NCBI GenBank assembly: GCA_009692305.1
Contig: SHZK01000001.1
Coordinates: 124,001-188,000 of the forward strand
Direction of reading: 5' to 3'
From: Gammaproteobacteria bacterium
GTDB lineage: Bacteria; Pseudomonadota; Gammaproteobacteria; Pseudomonadales; Pseudohongiellaceae
Length of the DNA: 64,000 nt
The notes beneath the pieces are model-generated. The model made no database searches, was not told the origin of the DNA, and was given only the letters and a program-made list of their open reading frames with translations. The position numbers and the translations under genes are program-made. This document shows positions 47,143-56,092 of this stretch, piece after piece. The first letter of the stretch is position 1, and each line of letters begins with the position of its first letter.

Positions 47143-47958
47143 ATGCGCAAGATTGACGTATCTGCAGTATTGAGTTCAAAAAGCGTTATGGCTGATGCCG
47201 GGCCAAGTTGCATCGATGTAACGCACCTGAACCTGTTCTACTCAAAAACCAAACGGGCTTTGAACGATATAACCCTGTCGATTCCCAAACAGAGAGTGAC
47301 TGCCTTCATCGGGCCCAGCGGTTGCGGGAAATCCAGTCTCCTGCGCTGCTTTAATCGTATGAATGACCTGGTGGATGACTGCGTCATCGAAGGAAAAATC
47401 ACTCTTGACGGTCTTGGTATCTACGAAAAAACAGTAGATGTGGCTGATTTGCGACGACGCGTAGGCATGGTGTTTCAGAAGCCGAACCCGTTTCCCAAAA
47501 CAATTTATGAAAATGTCGCCTACGGCCTGCGCATTCAGGGAATTAATTCCAAGCGCGTGCTTGATGAAGCGGTGGAACGGTCTCTGCGAGCGGCCGCGCT
47601 GTGGGAAGAGGTCAAGGACCGTTTGCATGAAAGCGCATTGGGATTGTCCGGGGGACAGCAACAGCGACTCGTAATTGCACGCACGATCGCCGTTGAACCG
47701 GAGGTGCTATTGCTGGATGAGCCGGCTTCTGCGCTGGACCCGATATCAACCCTCAAGATTGAAGAATTGATCAACGAGTTGAAAGAGAATTACACAATCG
47801 TGATCGTAACCCACAATATGCAGCAGGCTGCGCGCGTGTCAGATTTCACCGCGTTCATGTATATGGGGAATATGGTGGAATTCGATACTACAGATACAAT
47901 ATTCACCAATCCTGCCGACAAACAAACTGAAGACTATATAACGGGTCGTTATGGCTAA
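47143..47958 (+). CDS. pstB: Phosphate ABC transporter ATPase PstB
   Basis: A 271-residue ATPase. Walker A is GPSGCGKSS from residue 57. The signature LSGGQQQRL and Walker [14 protein letters not shown] follow, then the VTHNM H-loop. [20 protein letters not shown] is characteristic of PstB. AGAGG lies upstream of the ATG at 47143. An upstream in-frame TTG at 47083 has no ribosome-binding site. It powers phosphate import by PstCA and, with PhoU, signals phosphate status to PhoR. Confidence 0.95.
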   Translation: MRKIDVSAVLSSKSVMADAGPSCIDVTHLNLFYSKTKRALNDITLSIPKQRVTAFIGPSGCGKSSLLRCFNRMNDLVDDCVIEGKITLDGLGIYEKTVDVADLRRRVGMVFQKPNPFPKTIYENVAYGLRIQGINSKRVLDEAVERSLRAAALWEEVKDRLHESALGLSGGQQQRLVIARTIAVEPEVLLLDEPASALDPISTLKIEELINELKENYTIVIVTHNMQQAARVSDFTAFMYMGNMVEFDTTDTIFTNPADKQTEDYITGRYG

Positions 47959-47989
47959 AATGACTCCCGTGCATAACCGAAGCAGATCA

Positions 47990-48024
47990 ACAGCACAACC
48001 AGCAGCACAACCAGCAGCACAACC
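47990..48024. repeat. 12-base tandem repeat between pstB and phoU
   Basis: Three consecutive copies of AGCAGCACAACC, the first lacking its first base, lie between the pstB stop and the phoU ribosome-binding site. Being a multiple of three in unit length, such a tract would not shift a frame, but it is non-coding here. Confidence 0.8.
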
Positions 48025-48063
48025 AACATTCCAACCAGGAAGAATTCAATTGCAGGAAAAACG

Positions 48064-48789
48064 ATGAAAGCCTCAGCCAAAAATCATGGGCATCATATTT
48101 CGAAACAGTTCAATGAAGAGCTTGAAGCTGCGAAAAACCATATGTTGGAGATGGGTGGCATTATTGAGAAACGGCTCATCGATGCGATTACCTCCATTGT
48201 TGAAATAGACAGTGGGCTGGCAACAAGGGTTATCGAAGATGATGATGTCATTGATTCCATGGAATCCATAATCGATGAGGAGTGTAACCTCATCATCGCT
48301 CGCCGGCAGCCTGCTGCCAGCGACCTGCGCATGGTCCTTGGCATCATCAAGGCAGTGCGTGACCTGGAGCGAATCGGTGACGAGACATCAAAGATTGCCC
48401 GGATGTCGATAAAATTGAGCGAAGAAGGCGATTTTCCTGACGGCGCCGTCGAATTTCGTCGCCTGAGCGAACGTGTAAGCAAAATGGTAAACATGGCGCT
48501 GGACTGTTTTGCCCGCTACGACGCAGAGTCTGCGGTTGAAGTCGCCCAGTATGATGCAACCGTCGATATGGAATATGGCAGCGCCATGCGTGTCATGATT
48601 ACCTATATGATGGAAGATCCCCGCAGCATTACGCGTATCCTGAACGTGCTATGGGCGTTGCGTGCACTGGAACGCATCGGTGATCATGCCAAGAATATCT
48701 GTGAGCATGTAATCTATATGGTCAAAGGCATGGATGTGCGCCATATCAAACTGGATGACATTGCAGCCCAGCTCAAAACCACAGAATGA
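48064..48789 (+). CDS. phoU: Phosphate signalling protein PhoU
   Basis: A 241-residue all-helical protein with the two PhoU repeats. Each has the metal-binding E/DxxxD pattern: VIDSMESIIDEECN and RDLERIGDETSKIA in the first, and VDMEYG with RALERIGDHAKNICEHV in the second. AGGAA precedes the ATG. PhoU bridges the Pst transporter and PhoR, keeping the Pho regulon off when phosphate is plentiful. It ends 3 bases from the converging phoR gene. Confidence 0.95.
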   Translation: MKASAKNHGHHISKQFNEELEAAKNHMLEMGGIIEKRLIDAITSIVEIDSGLATRVIEDDDVIDSMESIIDEECNLIIARRQPAASDLRMVLGIIKAVRDLERIGDETSKIARMSIKLSEEGDFPDGAVEFRRLSERVSKMVNMALDCFARYDAESAVEVAQYDATVDMEYGSAMRVMITYMMEDPRSITRILNVLWALRALERIGDHAKNICEHVIYMVKGMDVRHIKLDDIAAQLKTTE

Positions 48790-48792
48790 GAG

Positions 48793-50157
48793 TTATTTAA
48801 GGGTGACCGTCTCGACAGGCTTGCTGGCAACAGGGCTTGCCGCTGCGGTGCCGGTTTTGGAATCTATCACCCTAGAGCGGGGCAGGCGACAGGTAAAGCG
48901 GCTGCCCTTGCCGAATTCGCTCTCGATCAGCAGATCGCCATTATGGCGCAGCAGGATGTGTTTTACGATGGCGAGGCCGAGACCGGTACCGCCGGTAACT
49001 GTTGAACGACTGCTGTCGACACGGTAGAAGCGCTCGGTCAATCGGGGCAAGTGCTTTGGTTCAATCCCCACCCCAGTGTCGGCTACGATAATCTCCAGTG
49101 ATTTTTTCGTTTTGCGTACACTGACTGTTATGGTGCCATTGACAGGCGTATATTTCGCAGCGTTAACAATCAAGTTGGACAAGGCGCTGTAGATTTCGCT
49201 GCGTTTCCCCTTGAAGGAGAGGTCGGCCGCACATTTGATTTCGAATTGATGGGATTTCTCCGCGAACATATGCCGTGTGTCATTTTCGATTTCAGTGATC
49301 AGACCCAATACATTGATAATGTCTTTTTGCTTGGCTGTGGTTTCGGTCTCGAGTGAAGCTAACATCAGCAGATCCCTGACAATATTTTCCATGCGTATGG
49401 CTTGCGCGTGCATCTGTCGCATCGGATTCTGCCATTTCTCATCCAGGTCCTGCATGTTGTCCACGATTGTCTCGAGGTAGCCCTTGATCACGGTGATGGG
49501 CGTGCCAAGCTCGTGGCTGACGTTCCCCACGAAATCTTTGCGCATGGATTCCAGCCGATGCAATTGGGTGATGTCGCGCAGGATCATCAGGCGCTCATGT
49601 TCTCCGAACAGGGCAATCTGGAATTCCAGCATGCGGCTGTTGTCGCCGGGAGCCTCGATCTTGAGTGTTTCGGCATATTTCTCGTGGTGGTAATAATCGG
49701 CAAAGCGAGGATCACGAATCAGGTTCGTAACAGACTGGTTCCGGTCCTTGGGATATTGCAGTCCGAGCAGTTTTTCACAGGCCAGGTTCCACCAGTCCAG
49801 ATCGCCCTTCTGATTGATTATGATTACACCGATTTCCAGCGCGGCCGATGATTCCTGGGCCTTGTTGATGATGCTCTCGAGGTAGGCGCTGGCCTTGCGT
49901 TCCTGGTTCTGCAGCCGGTAAATGCCGTCAAAAATCTCCCCCCAGATACCAAAGCTTTCCGGTGGTTCAGACTGGCTTGGATCCGGATCCCTTGCCAGCC
50001 ACTGATCGAGGCGTCGCAACTGGTACAGGTTGACGACCGAGTACAGCAGCAGGGTAAGCACCAGCACCAGCATCAGCTCGCCGACTACGATTCCGACAGC
50101 GGCTGCTATGACCAACATCAGCACTAATCGTTTCAGCTCGGAACGCCAGGTTCGCAT
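48793..50157 (-). CDS. phoR: Phosphate regulon sensor histidine kinase PhoR
   Basis: A 454-residue membrane kinase with two N-terminal helices (residues 8-45), a PAS-like domain (about 90-190), the dimerisation box with H215 in VSHELGTPITVIKGYLE, and a catalytic domain with the N box NLIVNAAKYTP, DTGVGIE and GGTGLGLAIVKHI. The phospho-box reads HELGTP where most kinases have HELRTP. It is alone on the minus strand, converging with phoU, and its partner phoB is 6 kb away on the other strand. AGGAAA precedes the start. Confidence 0.92.
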   Translation of the reverse strand: MRTWRSELKRLVLMLVIAAAVGIVVGELMLVLVLTLLLYSVVNLYQLRRLDQWLARDPDPSQSEPPESFGIWGEIFDGIYRLQNQERKASAYLESIINKAQESSAALEIGVIIINQKGDLDWWNLACEKLLGLQYPKDRNQSVTNLIRDPRFADYYHHEKYAETLKIEAPGDNSRMLEFQIALFGEHERLMILRDITQLHRLESMRKDFVGNVSHELGTPITVIKGYLETIVDNMQDLDEKWQNPMRQMHAQAIRMENIVRDLLMLASLETETTAKQKDIINVLGLITEIENDTRHMFAEKSHQFEIKCAADLSFKGKRSEIYSALSNLIVNAAKYTPVNGTITVSVRKTKKSLEIIVADTGVGIEPKHLPRLTERFYRVDSSRSTVTGGTGLGLAIVKHILLRHNGDLLIESEFGKGSRFTCRLPRSRVIDSKTGTAAASPVASKPVETVTLK

Positions 50158-50443
50158 AATTTCCTGTCAGAATTACCGGCTCAGGTAAATTTCGGAGAAG
50201 CGCATTTTTCAAGCCTTGCTTGGCACCAGAATAGGGCCGGATTGTAGTTTTTTGCCAAGTTCCATTGTAGTGACTTCGTTTTCCCGCTGCCACCCCAATT
50301 ATCCGATGCGCGATCCAGGCCACCAGCATCAACCCGGATCCAGCAGCGGCTGTATGTTTTTGCCGGTCTGTGTTTGCCGGTGCTGGACACCCCGCTGGTG
50401 TTTACCGAAGGGCTGCGTTCGCTGCTTGTTCAAACTGGTGTGA

Positions 50444-51106
50444 TCATCTCCTCTGGGCATCGATATTCATAACGATCGATATGCGTTCACGGTTGCCTGA
50501 ATAGAGCCGCACGCCGTGCCGCAGTTAGGCAGGAAATACCAGCAGTGACGAGCGCTGCACTTTGAATTCCAGCTCGAATTCCTGTGGCTTGCCATCCATA
50601 CCGATCATGCGAAACGCGGTGTTATGCATCGCCGACATCGGAAAGCGTGGATCCTCTACATAGAATGCGCCATTGGAGGCATCCGCTGCATCCTCCAGAC
50701 CCATGTCCAGATACAGCACCGCCGCCCAGAGATTGGCTGGATGGGCGTGCAGGTGATTGAGACCGCCTTTTGGGGTCACGTTCGCCCACATCCTCACAAC
50801 CCAGTCATGGTCGGCGACTGAAGATTGCTTGAAATGGCTGATTTTCTGGCAGATTTTGAGAGCCGAGCCAGCGAGTCGGCCTGCTGCCGCACCACCCCAT
50901 TCCAGCATATTCGTATCAGAATGCCAGCTACCGATGTTGGAACGGGTTACGCCGGGTTCGGTGCGCCTGCGCTCGCGCACAATCTGTTCCAGTTCATTGA
51001 GAAGTTGATCCCCTTCGTTGATCTGACAGTAGGCGATCGGTGTTTCAAAAACTCCGACGTGTTGCGCGGCAACCTTGTGCAGGTATTTGTCGTCCTAGTT
51101 TTGCAT
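50444..51106 (-). pseudogene. 2OG-Fe(II) oxygenase family gene with two in-frame stops
   Basis: A member of the putative 2OG-Fe(II) oxygenase family (TIGR02466-like). From ATG at 51106 the frame reads MQN then TAG (51095-51097), continues in frame through VGVFETPIAYC, GVTRSNIGSWHSD, HLHAHPANLWAAVLYLD (metal histidine and aspartate region) and RSSLLVFPA, then meets TAA at 50525-50527. It continues in frame LRHGVRLYSGNRERISIVMN to TGA at 50444. The C-terminal part after the TAA contains the family's distal histidine and the arginine that binds 2-oxoglutarate. A partial product from an internal GTG (50980) would lack both. Confidence 0.8.
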
Positions 51107-51256
51107 GGTGCTTTTTAACACATATGCACCAACACAGACCAGCTGACACAGACAGGTGCGCCTGAACCTGCCAGATTTTCAAGCCAACACTATTGCCCGC
51201 TCCTCGTTTTCAGCTGCTTCCGCAATTTGCAATTTGATTGGCTTGAGAATTGGCAA

Positions 51257-51274
51257 TTGTCAAAAAACTGCAAC
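51257..51274 (+). promoter_or_regulatory. PhoB-box-like site before the beta-helix gene
   Basis: TTGTCAAAAAACTGCAAC agrees with the 18-base PhoB box at 14 of 18 positions, with the correct 11-base periodicity. It is 87 bases before the ATG at 51361. A weaker match than the one before pstS, supported by location inside the pho island. Confidence 0.5.
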
Positions 51275-51360
51275 AAAAAGGTCGCATTACTGCAATATGC
51301 CATCCCTATCATGAACCGACCGAAAAACTTTACCTCTGTATAAAAACCCCAGGAGCCAAA

Positions 51361-53172
51361 ATGATTTCCAACCGTATCAAGCTGCGTGCGATAGTCAGTG
51401 GAGTTGCATTGAGTGTGGCCGCCATGAGCGCACAAGCCGCAACCCCACCAACCCTGCCAACAGCCGGCACACAAACCCAGGCAGTATTCACCGGCGGTGC
51501 CACCCTCAATGGCGGCGCCAGTTTTTTGTCAGCAGTTCCTGCAGCTGATGCCGCAGACTTGATTGTCAATATCCAGCCGGCAGCGGGCAATGTTGGCCAG
51601 TCTGGCAGCATCGTCGTCATCGCATCCATTCCAGGCGTGGGGTTGTTCATGAAACTCTCTGGTGGTATCTGGATACCCTGGAAGGCATCCGACCCGGTGC
51701 AGCCAATGGTCACCAAGACACTCGCTGCGACTGAATCAGTAAAAGTACTCAGTGGATTGGTGGGCAGCGATACCAACCTGGCGGGTATGACGATTGAGGC
51801 TTATGTGGGTTACTACACTGGCGGCAATGTCAGCAATCTGACCTATACCTCTACCCCGGCGCGTATCACTATTGGGAATGTGCCTGCGGCAGGTTGCCCA
51901 ACCAATACTACTTCCGTACCCGGTACAACTTTTCGTGACAAGCCAGTCTGCCATATTAACACTGCAGCACGAATTACCACAGACACGCATCTGACCGCCA
52001 ATAATTCCTATTTGCTGACTGGCACGGCATTCTTCGGTAACAACGTCGCCACGCCAAATGCAAGCAAGACGAAACTGACTATCGATGCCGGAACTTACAT
52101 TTTTGCTCCTACCGGCAGCCACAATCTGGTAATCGACAAGAGCGCCAAGATCTTTGCCAACGGCAGCCCGACGAAGCCTGTCATTTTCACCTCAGAACTC
52201 GACAATACCGTTCCCGGCGCTGGCCTGAATCCGGTAAGTTCTTCGTCCCTGTGGGGCGGTCTGGCCATCAATGGTGTAGCAACTCTCAATACGGCCAGTG
52301 GTTTCGCGGATGGTGAAGGCAGCACCGGCCAGTACGGCGGTGGTACCAGCCCGAATGACGACGACGACAGCGGAGCGCTGACTTATGTACAGATCAAGTA
52401 TGCTGGCGTGGCCTTCAATGAATTGAACGAACTCAATACCCTGTCCCTGCAAGGTGTGGGACGCGGTACCATCATCGACTACGTGCATTCTCACAACGGC
52501 GGTGACGATGCCATCGAATTCTACGGCGGCACGGTCAATGCCAAGCATCTGCTGTTGATTGGCCAAGACGACGACGCGCTGGACTGGACTGCAGGTTATC
52601 GGGGCAAGATTCAGTTCGTGATCAACAAATCCATTGTTGGCGAAAGCTGCATCGAAGCGGACAACCTGGAAGCCAATAACGATGCAGTGCCGCGCTCCAG
52701 GCCGATCGTTGCCAACGTGACCTGTATTGGTGTGGCCGGCAGTGAAAGCGATTCCCGCGGATTCATCTTCAAGGCCGGTACAGCCGGCGACATTCGCAAT
52801 TCCGTGCTGCAAAATCCATGGGCGGTAGGCTGTATCCAGATTGCTGGTGCTCCGACCTTCACTGCTACCGGTCCAACCCTGCAATCATTGACAGGTAACC
52901 TGACAGTACGCAATACGCGATTGGATTCCAGTTGTGCATTCAGCAACGGCAGCGGCAGTCTTTGGAATGTATCGGACTGGTTTGCACTGCAGTCAAGCTC
53001 ATCAGTGGGACCGGTCGACCTCGGTGGTGCCAAGGGTTGGGTGAATGGATCTTCCATCAATGCGGTGACGCCGTTGACGCACGGAGATTCATTCTTTGAA
53101 AACACGGACTATATCGGCGCAGTCAAGGACTCCACGTCTGACTGGACCAAGGGCTGGACGTTCCTGCCTTGA
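51361..53172 (+). CDS. Secreted right-handed beta-helix protein, probably Pho-regulated
   Basis: A 603-residue exported protein (signal peptide to SAQAA; AGGAG before the ATG). Residues 28-165 form a separate beta domain (LIVNIQPAAGNVGQ, GIWIPWKASDP, YVGYYTGGN). Residues 190-600 form a parallel beta-helix with SLWGGLAINGVA, an acid-rich loop GGTSPNDDDDSG near 327-337, VQIKYAGVAFNELNELNTLS and GGDDAIEFYGG. The Asp-rich loops suggest calcium binding. Similar proteins are often found beside TonB receptors, as here. A surface or periplasmic partner of the next gene is inference. It ends with a strong terminator. Confidence 0.75.
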   Translation: MISNRIKLRAIVSGVALSVAAMSAQAATPPTLPTAGTQTQAVFTGGATLNGGASFLSAVPAADAADLIVNIQPAAGNVGQSGSIVVIASIPGVGLFMKLSGGIWIPWKASDPVQPMVTKTLAATESVKVLSGLVGSDTNLAGMTIEAYVGYYTGGNVSNLTYTSTPARITIGNVPAAGCPTNTTSVPGTTFRDKPVCHINTAARITTDTHLTANNSYLLTGTAFFGNNVATPNASKTKLTIDAGTYIFAPTGSHNLVIDKSAKIFANGSPTKPVIFTSELDNTVPGAGLNPVSSSSLWGGLAINGVATLNTASGFADGEGSTGQYGGGTSPNDDDDSGALTYVQIKYAGVAFNELNELNTLSLQGVGRGTIIDYVHSHNGGDDAIEFYGGTVNAKHLLLIGQDDDALDWTAGYRGKIQFVINKSIVGESCIEADNLEANNDAVPRSRPIVANVTCIGVAGSESDSRGFIFKAGTAGDIRNSVLQNPWAVGCIQIAGAPTFTATGPTLQSLTGNLTVRNTRLDSSCAFSNGSGSLWNVSDWFALQSSSSVGPVDLGGAKGWVNGSSINAVTPLTHGDSFFENTDYIGAVKDSTSDWTKGWTFLP

Positions 53173-53184
53173 AGTGACCAGAGG

Positions 53185-53213
53185 AAAAAGGTGCCGAGAG
53201 GCACCTTTTTTTT
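53185..53213 (+). terminator. Terminator after the beta-helix gene
   Basis: AAAAAGGTGCC and GGCACCTTTTT are a perfect 11-base stem with a GAGA loop followed by T. It separates the beta-helix gene from the receptor gene, so each needs its own promoter. Confidence 0.92.
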
Positions 53214-53307
53214 GTCTAAATTTTGGGCAGCGTTGTTACAGCATATGGATAGTTGAAATAAAAGTCGGGCAGTGAGCCAGCCAGCACGGCCCGGTAAAGT
53301 CATTGCT

Positions 53308-53325
53308 CTGAAATATTTGTGTCAC
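53308..53325 (+). promoter_or_regulatory. PhoB-box-like site before the TonB receptor
   Basis: CTGAAATATTTGTGTCAC has the outer bases of the first half (CTG, AT) and six of seven bases in the second half of a PhoB box, with correct spacing. It is 57 bases before the ATG at 53382. Moderate support. Confidence 0.45.
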
Positions 53326-53381
53326 ATTGGAGCGCTACCATAGTCCTACTCTCAAGTTAGACCAATTCCCTGGAGCCTCAT

Positions 53382-55949
53382 ATGTTAGTCCGCAAATTAT
53401 TGGCAATCTGCATCGCGTCCGCCGTCACCCAGATGGCGACAGCCCAACAGGATCAGGGTGCTGCTGGATCGCCCGGGCTGGGGAGCCAGCCGCAAATTGA
53501 AGAGATCTCGGTTATCGGTCAATTCGTTCCTGATGAGAAACGCGGCACCGCCAGCGTAGCCGATGTCGTGGATGAGCAGCAGTTCACCAGGACCGGTGAT
53601 TCAAATATTGCAGAAAGCCTGAAGCGAGTCGCCGGACTCAGTACTGTAGGCGGAAAGTATGTCTATGTGCGGGGCCTGGGCGAGCGTTATTCCACGACCT
53701 TGTTGAACGGTGCCATCTTGCCCAGCCCTGAGCCTATCAACCGTGTTGTGCCCCTGGATCTTTTTCCAATTTCAGTGCTGGAAAGTGTGCTGGTTCAAAA
53801 AACCTACTCAGCACAGTTTCCCAGCGAATTCGGCGGTGGTGTGCTGCAGATGCGTACCAAGAAATCCACTGATGAATTTTTTTGGAATATTTCTTCATCC
53901 ATGAGCATGACCGATGGCGTCAATTTCAAGGATGGCTATATGCTGTCTGGTGGAGACCGGGACTGGACCGGCTATGACGATGGCCTGCGTGAGGCTCCAA
54001 AAGTGCTGCAACAGGCTACTGCAGGTGGCAAGGAATTAAGACTGTTCAGTCCATTTACCGGTGTGGGAGTTCCTGCAAGCGAACTGCAGACTATCGGCCG
54101 TTCACTGGAGAATAAATACAACATCGAGCAGGAAACCGTGCCGGTAAATTTTGATATGTCTTCCTCGCTTGGTAATTCGCACGATATTGGCAGTTCCGGT
54201 ATGCGGCTAAATTACCTGGCGGCCGTTGATTATTCCAATTCCTGGGAAACCAACGAAATCGAGAGAAATTTTTATGCCGCTCGTACTGACGGTTTGAGCC
54301 AGGTAGAGGCGCTGACTTATTTTGGTTCCGAAAACAGTATCGATATGAGCACCATTGTCACTGCCGGACTGGACTTCAATCCGCAGCACAATCTCCGTGT
54401 CACGTCAGTATTGCTGCGCAAGACCGATGACATTGCAGGTTTTACAGTGGGTTCAACTGAAGCGGAATCCCTGGTCAAGGAAACTGACATTGAATGGATC
54501 GAACAGGAACTGTTTTTCAATCAATTGCAGGGTGACCATTACTTTCCGGATTATAACGAGCTGGCAGTCAATTGGCGGTACAGCCACATCAAGGCTGAAC
54601 GCGACGCACCTGATACCCGGCACTACCGGTTCGATGGCATCAATGAAGACACCTTCGAATTCTCCACCAGGGCTGATGGCAACCTGCGGCGTTTCAGCGT
54701 CCTCGATGACACGGTGGACGATTTTGGCATCGACCTGGCCATGACCTTTTACGGTCCCCTGGATTCCATCATCACGCCCAAGCTTGGCTATGTATTCTCG
54801 GAGAAAAACCGGGGTTCGGAAATCCGTCGCTACGGGTTTGCCGCCAACGGACCGGTCGCCAACAATTCGACATTGCTGCGCTCTGATCTCGAGACAATTC
54901 TTGCTTCGGAAAACATCGCGCCCAACGCTTTCCAGATTCGGGAGCTGACCCAGGCGACCGACAATTACACTGCCGACAATGAACTCGAAGCGTTTTACGC
55001 TGAAGTTGAACTCAATTTCGAGGACCGTTTCCGCTTCACAATTGGCGCCCGGCAAGAAGAATTTTCCCAGAATGTGCAGACCTTCGATTTGTTCAATAGC
55101 AATGTCGAGATCAATTCCCTGCAGGCAAGTGATGATCTTTTGCCAGCGCTCAGCGCAACTTTCATCAATTATGATCATCAGTTTCGGGTAGCTTACAGTG
55201 AAACCCGTTCCCGACCTGACTTCAGGGAGTTGTCACCAGCGGCGTTTCTGAATCCGGTAACGGGCAAGGAAGTCCTTGGCAATCCCGATCTCAAAATCAC
55301 CGAGATCAAGAATTACGATTTCCGCTGGGAATGGTATTTCTCTTTCAGTGATTACGTGTCGTTCGGATTGTTTTACAAGGAATTCCTGAATCCCATCGAA
55401 GCCACCATCACCAGCGGCGTGGCAGAGCGAAGGTCCACCTTCATCAATGCCGCAGCAGCGGAGAACAAAGGGGCAGAGTTTGAATTTTACAAGCGCCTGG
55501 ATTTTCTGCCTGACAGTTTCCTCAATGGCATTGGCGAAGACTTTTATGTGCAAAGCAACCTGTCTTATATCGAATCAGATATTCAGATCGGCGCTGCCAA
55601 TGTTGGCGCATTGACCAATTCGTCACGACCTCTGCAGGGCCAATCAGACTGGTTGTATAACTTGCAGATCGGCTACGAGCCGATATCCGGGACTTCTGCA
55701 ACCTTGCTCTACCATTATTATGGAGAGCGTATCGCCGAAGTCGGCATTGAGAGCGCCCCGGACCTGATCGAGCAGCCCTTGGGTGAGCTGAACTTTATCT
55801 TCATTCATGATTTGACCGAGCAATGGAAGATCACTGCCAAGGCGACCAACCTGCTGGATGAGCGCAACGAGATCACCCAGGGCGGGTTGGTTACGACTGG
55901 TTATACCAGAGGTCGTGCAGCGAGCTTGAAAATTGACTACACGTTTTAG
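53382..55949 (+). CDS. TonB-dependent outer-membrane receptor in the pho island
   Basis: An 855-residue receptor. A signal peptide (to ATAQQ) is followed by the TonB-box-like EEISVIGQF. The plug has DSNIAESLKRVAGLSTVGGK, YVYVRGLGERYSTTLLNGA and QFPSEFGGGVLQMRTKK. The barrel includes YSETRSRPDFRELSPAAFLNP and KLGYVFSEKNRGSE and ends in AASLKIDYTF. This plug type, with YVRGLGERY, occurs in receptors for unknown substrates in Sphingomonads and Gammaproteobacteria. Its position between phoR and phoB and a PhoB-like site suggest uptake of a phosphorus compound (inference). Confidence 0.88.
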   Translation: MLVRKLLAICIASAVTQMATAQQDQGAAGSPGLGSQPQIEEISVIGQFVPDEKRGTASVADVVDEQQFTRTGDSNIAESLKRVAGLSTVGGKYVYVRGLGERYSTTLLNGAILPSPEPINRVVPLDLFPISVLESVLVQKTYSAQFPSEFGGGVLQMRTKKSTDEFFWNISSSMSMTDGVNFKDGYMLSGGDRDWTGYDDGLREAPKVLQQATAGGKELRLFSPFTGVGVPASELQTIGRSLENKYNIEQETVPVNFDMSSSLGNSHDIGSSGMRLNYLAAVDYSNSWETNEIERNFYAARTDGLSQVEALTYFGSENSIDMSTIVTAGLDFNPQHNLRVTSVLLRKTDDIAGFTVGSTEAESLVKETDIEWIEQELFFNQLQGDHYFPDYNELAVNWRYSHIKAERDAPDTRHYRFDGINEDTFEFSTRADGNLRRFSVLDDTVDDFGIDLAMTFYGPLDSIITPKLGYVFSEKNRGSEIRRYGFAANGPVANNSTLLRSDLETILASENIAPNAFQIRELTQATDNYTADNELEAFYAEVELNFEDRFRFTIGARQEEFSQNVQTFDLFNSNVEINSLQASDDLLPALSATFINYDHQFRVAYSETRSRPDFRELSPAAFLNPVTGKEVLGNPDLKITEIKNYDFRWEWYFSFSDYVSFGLFYKEFLNPIEATITSGVAERRSTFINAAAAENKGAEFEFYKRLDFLPDSFLNGIGEDFYVQSNLSYIESDIQIGAANVGALTNSSRPLQGQSDWLYNLQIGYEPISGTSATLLYHYYGERIAEVGIESAPDLIEQPLGELNFIFIHDLTEQWKITAKATNLLDERNEITQGGLVTTGYTRGRAASLKIDYTF

Positions 55950-56060
55950 TATAGCGAGCACCGGGAGCCAGGCTGGAACTGGCTGATTCTCCATTAGCCC
56001 TTTAAATACAATAAGTTGAGAATGGCGAACGCAATCTGAAAGTAATGACCCGATCGTTAT

Positions 56061-56078
56061 TTGTCATATAACTGTAAT
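56061..56078 (+). promoter_or_regulatory. PhoB box before phoB
   Basis: TTGTCATATAACTGTAAT fits the PhoB box in both repeats, with one or two mismatches, and precedes the first possible phoB start by 14 bases. It implies autoregulation of phoB. Confidence 0.8.
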
Positions 56079-56092
56079 ATACTGCTGGTTAA

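Noticed and set aside
47990..48024. Tandem 12-base repeats as a CRISPR-like array
   Set aside because: The units are contiguous, with no spacers, and far too short.
52192..53105. Long minus-strand frames opposite the beta-helix gene
   Set aside because: The plus-strand gene has a signal peptide, a ribosome-binding site and repeats. The antisense frames have none of these and no domain pattern.
54453..55178. A 241-codon minus-strand frame within the TonB receptor
   Set aside because: It is a by-product of the codon use of the receptor; no start signal or protein family is apparent.
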